IMG/VR virus record: IMGVR_UViG_3300008116_000161
Coordinates: 1-31,943 of that record
Source of the DNA: a virus
Strand: one strand, 5' to 3'
Length of the DNA: 31,943 bases
A program made the translations under genes and the position numbers. Of the stretch, positions 28,252 through 31,943 are shown in pieces. The notes under the pieces are model-generated. The model saw nothing but the letters and a program-made list of their open reading frames with translations. It made no database searches and had not been told where the DNA came from. Position 1 is the stretch's first letter; each line of letters starts with the position of its first letter.

Positions 28252-29913
28252 TTATCCTTCCACTTCTTCTTCAATGATTCGAACAATTCTGTTGTGTTCA
28301 TCGCGTTCAACTGTGCGAATCACCTTTCTTGGTGATGGCTGTTGAAGAACAATGTTTGGTTCCACCTCAACTGTGAATTGCGGTGCATCCATGTGAACCT
28401 GCGGTGCTTCCATGTTGAGAACTGGGGCATCCACATTGAGAACAGGGGCATCCACGCGAACTTCGGTGTTCGGGATGTTGATGATGGTTTCTGGTGCGTG
28501 AACATCAACATTTGGGGCGCTCTTGACTTCATAGACTGAAGCAGGATCGGCAGGGTCAATCTGCGCAACTTGCTGAAGTTGGGTGGATGGGATTCCGGTG
28601 TGCTTGATTGGCTCAATGCCAACCGCTGAAAGAACTTCGCTTGGTTCATAGCCGACCTGGACAAGTCGAGCTGCGATTTCTGAACGAAGATTGAATCCAA
28701 CATCGCGGGCATCTGCGGCATCAATGTTCTGCAAAGGAACGCGGTATTGGTCGCCGGCTTCACCAATTGGTGAAAGGTCTTCCACTGATCGCACATCATT
28801 GAGCGAAAGGAATCCTTCACGCAAGCCCTTTGTGTAGGCTTCGTAACGCTCCAATGTGGTTCCACGCAACAGCGCATCCAAATTGAACTTCACAAATCCA
28901 TCGGGTTCTGGAAGTAGCGTTGAAAGCGCCTGTTCTAATCTTTCGAGCAATGGGCGCAATGAGTGTTGAACGAAGGAAAGGTTCTGCGCTTCAACGGAAG
29001 CAAATGACATCGCACCAGCGACAGGATGACCAAGAAGTGAAATCGGAACGCGGAACAATCGGGCGATTTCTTCCACACCGAATCGGCGGGCTTCAAGCAT
29101 CTGCGCATCTTGTGCGTTGATGGTCAATGGTCGGAAATCAGCGCCACCAGAGAGAAGGCCAACCTTGCCCGCACGATAGGGCGAAGCATGATCAATTTGC
29201 CAGTTGGTGATGATTTCTTTGGCTTGTTCTTCAGTGAGTTCATTGGGCGAAACAATGACACCACCAGGGTTGGCAGCATTGCCAAAGTATGATGCCGCGT
29301 AAATCTCAGCAGCCATCGCACCGCCAACGCTCATGCGAGCTGCGCCGATTGGTGAAAGACCAAGAAGGTGGCCGGGAAGCCGGAACATCGGGATGTGCAA
29401 GATGTCATTCGGCGTGAGAATTTCAGAAACTTTGGTGTACGAATTTCGAACCACATAAGAAAGCGGGAAGCCTTCAAGGTTGCGGTGAATCGTTACATCA
29501 TCAGGATGAAGAACATAGAGTTCGACTACCTCACCCATATCATCACGCACTGTCAAAATGAAGGCGTTGCCATGAAGGTTCAGTGAAGTGATGATTTGTT
29601 CAATGAATTCCAGGCGGGTGGATTCAGGGTTTGGCTTATTGATCCAAACAGGTTGTTCGCCAAATGCTGCGGCGTAGGAAATGCGATTGCGACCCCGGCG
29701 CACATAAGCACCAAGGGGAAGTGAAGAAATGGTGTCGCCAAGTAAGCGCACGCAAGCATAGACCGCTGACATGCGAAGGGCGGTGTCAGGTGTGACATCC
29801 ACACCAGCCGGTGTGGTGTAAGCAGGGCGACCAGGAATCAGTGGTTCAACATATTGGGTGTTTGCACTTTGCTGGCGCTTTTCTAGTTTGCGCAATGATT
29901 TTGAAATGCTCAT
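28252..29913 (-). CDS. Portal protein, HK97-type with repeat tail
   Basis: 553 residues. SAVYACVRLLGDTISSLPLG, NLHGNAFIL, VLHPDDVTI, ILHIPMFRLPGHLLGLSPIG and RLFRVPISLLG are the phage portal family signatures. The core ends near 420; residues 485-519 form five 7-residue repeats (VRVDAPV, LNVDAPV, LNMEAPQ, VHMDAPQ, FTVEVEP), then a charged end (IVRIIEEEVEG). The portal forms the ring through which DNA enters. Begins with an ATGA overlap with the small membrane gene. Confidence 0.93.
   Translation of the reverse strand: MSISKSLRKLEKRQQSANTQYVEPLIPGRPAYTTPAGVDVTPDTALRMSAVYACVRLLGDTISSLPLGAYVRRGRNRISYAAAFGEQPVWINKPNPESTRLEFIEQIITSLNLHGNAFILTVRDDMGEVVELYVLHPDDVTIHRNLEGFPLSYVVRNSYTKVSEILTPNDILHIPMFRLPGHLLGLSPIGAARMSVGGAMAAEIYAASYFGNAANPGGVIVSPNELTEEQAKEIITNWQIDHASPYRAGKVGLLSGGADFRPLTINAQDAQMLEARRFGVEEIARLFRVPISLLGHPVAGAMSFASVEAQNLSFVQHSLRPLLERLEQALSTLLPEPDGFVKFNLDALLRGTTLERYEAYTKGLREGFLSLNDVRSVEDLSPIGEAGDQYRVPLQNIDAADARDVGFNLRSEIAARLVQVGYEPSEVLSAVGIEPIKHTGIPSTQLQQVAQIDPADPASVYEVKSAPNVDVHAPETIINIPNTEVRVDAPVLNVDAPVLNMEAPQVHMDAPQFTVEVEPNIVLQQPSPRKVIRTVERDEHNRIVRIIEEEVEG
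28357..28461 (-). repeat. Tandem 21-base repeats in the portal C-terminus
   Basis: Five near-tandem units of 21 bases encoding a seven-residue strand repeat V/M-D/E-A-P. Units two and three are the most alike at the DNA level (GAGAACTGGGGCATCCAC and GAGAACAGGGGCATCCAC on the plus strand). In coding frame, so the number of units could vary between relatives. Confidence 0.7.
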
Positions 29914-30053
29914 TCACTTGCTCTTTCTGCAATCCATACGATGAAACCGCCAAGACCAATCAATGCAACGGGAACCGAAACCATCAACAAGCCAGCGCCG
30001 GCGACTGCTAGGCCGACAACTTCAACACCGATGAGAATCCAACCTTTTTTCAT
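29910..30053 (-). CDS. Small two-helix membrane protein (47 aa)
   Basis: An intact 47-codon frame exactly between terminase and portal genes: stop overlaps the portal start (ATGA), start directly after the terminase TAA. The product is almost entirely hydrophobic after MKKGW: ILIGVEVVGLAVAGAGLLMV and VALIGLGGFIVWIA, two membrane segments. Function unknown; a packaging-motor membrane anchor would be speculative. Confidence 0.65.
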   Translation of the reverse strand: MKKGWILIGVEVVGLAVAGAGLLMVSVPVALIGLGGFIVWIAERASE

Positions 30054-31634
30054 TTATGTCCTCACAGAGAAATATCTTGCAACGGGTTTTGCCTTTTCTT
30101 GCGGTTGTGTTGCTCTGTCGTAACCAAAAATTGCTGCGACAGCCGCATCCACTTTTCGCTTGGAAGATGCCTTCGCAACCATTACGCCACGCGAAGATTG
30201 CTTGGTGACACAGTTTCCAATATGCCGCGCAAGTCTTTCATCACCATCATGAGTGAAGGATTGATTCATCACTGCTTCAAAAAACTTCTGTGTGGCCGGA
30301 ACCATGCGTTCTGCGTTGTTGGGGTAACTGACAACCGGCAACCCGTCTTCATCCAGAAGCATCATTGTTCTCTGCCAGCGTGCCGGGTCGAAAACGATTT
30401 CCCGAACATTGAACCTTGAATCTCTGGCGGTGTTGATGATGGTTTGTTCAACTTCTGCGATGGGAACATGCCAGGTGTTGTCGGCATCTTCTGGTCGCTC
30501 CCATAATCCAACAACCATCAAGTGCGGTTTTTCCCCGCCTAGCATCCACGCAACAAGTGCGGTGGAATCGTTGCTGAATGCGCCATCAAAGGCAAGAACC
30601 ACATCTTCGCCAGGAACAGGTTCGCGATAAGGCTGTGCCAGTGCTGACCACGATCCATCAGGAAGCCAAGCAGTTGAAGTGCTGACGAACATGTTCATTC
30701 GCTTGGTCTTGAATTCTGCTTCTGGCGTTCTCAGAACTGCGCTGTGAAAATCTTCTGCATCCACGATGTCATCAAAGCCGGGGTTGGCTTCCGCCCAGGC
30801 CAGTGGGTCTTTGAAATTGGCATCGGCGCTCGCCGGTTCCCACCATGCGAAGAAGAATGACGGATCATCAATTTCACCACTGATGATTCGCTTGCCGTAC
30901 TCATAAAGCGAGAAGCACAATGAATCTTGGCCGTTCGCAGCTGTTTTGACACCGGCAGTTGTGATTCCGAAAAGCAAGGAATCAGCGCGAGCGCCACCGG
31001 CAAGTGACATGACATCCCAAAGTTCTCGCGTGGGTTGTGCGTGAACTTCATCGAAGATGATGACGGGCGAAGGGTTCAAACCTTCTTTGGTATAAGCCTC
31101 AGCGGAAAGAACGCGATAGACCGAACCCTTTTCCTGGAATTCGATGGCATCCCGATACAACTTGAACATCCGCGAAAGTTCAGGATCAAGTTCGACCATC
31201 CTGCGGGCTGTTCCAAAAACAATGCGTGCCTGGTCGCGGTCAGCTGCGCAGGAAAGAATCTCTGATCCATTACCGCCAAGGGTTAGGCCAGCAAGACCAA
31301 CGCCGGCTGCCAATTGCGACTTGCCATTTTTTCGCGCCATCCCAACAAGGGCTGCGCGGTGTTTGAATCTTCCATCAGGTCTGCGTGCGAGCAGATGTGA
31401 AAGCAATTCGGTTTGGAATGGGCGCAGTTGTAGCAGCTCACCTGCCGGTGCTGCGATGGAATCCTTTGTGACCCTACAAACCGCTTCAATGAATTTTGCA
31501 TACAGTTCGCCATCGCCGCGTTTGCGGTCAGCTGCCGAAACTGGCGTGAGCCAGCGCGGTGGCCAGGTTCTAGTTGCGGCTTTCTTTTTGCCGGATGAGG
31601 TCTTCAAGTGCTGTCGCCCGCCGTACTTCTGCAA
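30054..31634 (-). CDS. Terminase large subunit
   Basis: 526 residues. ATPase with Walker A-like GMARKNGKS (98-106) and Walker B VIIFDEVHA (191-199, D195/E196); nuclease beginning at LAFDGAFSNDSTAL (D350), with the later FDPARWQR and the C-terminal KRKVDAAVAAIFGY. This is the packaging motor and headful or cos nuclease. The start is uncertain: TTG at 31634 overlaps the small subunit by 65 bases, TTG at 31607 is another possibility, and no ATG/GTG with a good ribosome site was found. Confidence 0.93.
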   Translation of the reverse strand: MQKYGGRQHLKTSSGKKKAATRTWPPRWLTPVSAADRKRGDGELYAKFIEAVCRVTKDSIAAPAGELLQLRPFQTELLSHLLARRPDGRFKHRAALVGMARKNGKSQLAAGVGLAGLTLGGNGSEILSCAADRDQARIVFGTARRMVELDPELSRMFKLYRDAIEFQEKGSVYRVLSAEAYTKEGLNPSPVIIFDEVHAQPTRELWDVMSLAGGARADSLLFGITTAGVKTAANGQDSLCFSLYEYGKRIISGEIDDPSFFFAWWEPASADANFKDPLAWAEANPGFDDIVDAEDFHSAVLRTPEAEFKTKRMNMFVSTSTAWLPDGSWSALAQPYREPVPGEDVVLAFDGAFSNDSTALVAWMLGGEKPHLMVVGLWERPEDADNTWHVPIAEVEQTIINTARDSRFNVREIVFDPARWQRTMMLLDEDGLPVVSYPNNAERMVPATQKFFEAVMNQSFTHDGDERLARHIGNCVTKQSSRGVMVAKASSKRKVDAAVAAIFGYDRATQPQEKAKPVARYFSVRT

Positions 31635-31917
31635 CCCCCAGTTGCGATCTGCTCACAGGATTGAAGCCCAAAACTGTCAGCGATTTCTGCAATGCATCAG
31701 AGAACGATACCAACAACTTTCCATCTGCGACATCTCGCGTGGTTCGATAAACCTGCCGCGCAAGCGCAACATCGTCAGCCAATCGGCAAGCGCTTTCAAC
31801 CTGCTTCATGTCGCTGATTGGTGAAAGCCAAGTGATTGCGGTGTTCCAAGTTTTTTCCCAAAGGTCGCGACCTTCAAGACCAAGATCGGTTGGCGGTTCA
31901 GGAATCGAAGTCGCCAT
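31570..31917 (-). CDS. Terminase small subunit (P27-like)
   Basis: 115 residues from ATG at 31917 (a TTG two codons earlier is less likely). GLEGRDLWEKTW, DMKQVESACRLADDVALARQV, and FSDALQKSLTVLGFNPVSRSQLG followed by RRATALEDLIRQ are the pattern of P27-family small terminases, which recognise phage DNA and recruit the motor. The gene starts 26 bases from the right edge, so its promoter lies outside the window. Confidence 0.8.
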   Translation of the reverse strand: MATSIPEPPTDLGLEGRDLWEKTWNTAITWLSPISDMKQVESACRLADDVALARQVYRTTRDVADGKLLVSFSDALQKSLTVLGFNPVSRSQLGVAEVRRATALEDLIRQKESRN

Positions 31918-31943
31918 TGGCAAAACTGTGACTGTCGCAATCT

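Noticed and set aside
28357-28461. CRISPR-like array
   Set aside because: Units are contiguous 21-base coding repeats without spacers and read in frame within the portal gene.
31144-31824. Long open frame on the plus strand (226 codons) opposite the terminase genes
   Set aside because: It is antisense to two clearly homologous genes, the translated sequence is Ser/Arg/Pro-rich without any recognisable motif, and no plus-strand promoter or coupled neighbour exists.
1-31943. Integrase, repressor or lysogeny module
   Set aside because: No tyrosine or serine recombinase motif, partition gene or phage repressor was found; the HTH and RHH proteins are not typical lysogeny repressors.

Overview
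The window is a nearly complete genome segment of a tailed, siphovirus-like bacteriophage. Every credible gene lies on the minus strand, so the biological reading order runs from position 31943 down to 1. Genes are packed with ATGA, TGATG or GTGA start/stop overlaps and no gap exceeds about 150 bases. A WhiB-family regulator (7479-7946), a protein family found so far only in actinobacteria and their phages, points to an actinobacterial host. The moderate base composition (judged by eye, not computed) and SSB-like and prim-pol proteins of actinophage type would fit a freshwater or marine actinobacterium of moderate GC; that last step is inference.

Late block, 31917 to 14420: small and large terminase, a 47-residue membrane protein, HK97-type portal with a repeat tail, a fibre-like small protein, an Ala/Thr-rich protein, a three-module capsid maturation protease, HK97-fold major capsid protein, a glycosyltransferase directly behind the capsid gene, head-tail connector proteins, tail tube, a tail-assembly chaperone with a probable -1 frameshift, an HK97-gp10-like protein, a 709-residue tape measure, a tail hub protein, a fibre protein, three tandem paralogous tail proteins, two small proteins and a membrane/coiled-coil protein.

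Lysis and sugar block, 14423 to 11213: M15 (VanY-like) endolysin, r1t-like holin, a DUF6378 protein, two glycosyltransferases and an NDP-sugar epimerase/dehydratase. It ends in a strong intrinsic terminator at 11157-11192.

Early block, 11100 to 1: it starts with a putative promoter whose first transcribed base falls about on the ATG of a 13-codon leader peptide. There follows a run of very small genes (zinc finger, ribbon-helix-helix, three short membrane proteins), a short C5 DNA methyltransferase, a PD-(D/E)XK nuclease, WhiB, a lytic-transglycosylase-like protein, a Cas4/RecB-like exonuclease with two small companions, an SSB-like protein, a tRNA-like element, an FmdB-type zinc ribbon, a second C5 methyltransferase, a primase-polymerase/helicase fusion, an iteron-palindrome cluster that is the best origin candidate, a zinc-ribbon/HTH protein and two nucleases (endonuclease VII and a truncated HNH).

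No integrase, repressor or partition gene was seen, so a lytic lifestyle is favoured. An HNH gene running off the left end next to a terminase at the right end is the usual arrangement across a circular map, so the two ends are probably neighbours with only a small piece missing. The most unusual points are the 6-copy iteron/palindrome, a D-arm-less tRNA-like structure, the frameshifted chaperone, the glycosylation cassette split between capsid and lysis regions, and several tiny overlapping genes.
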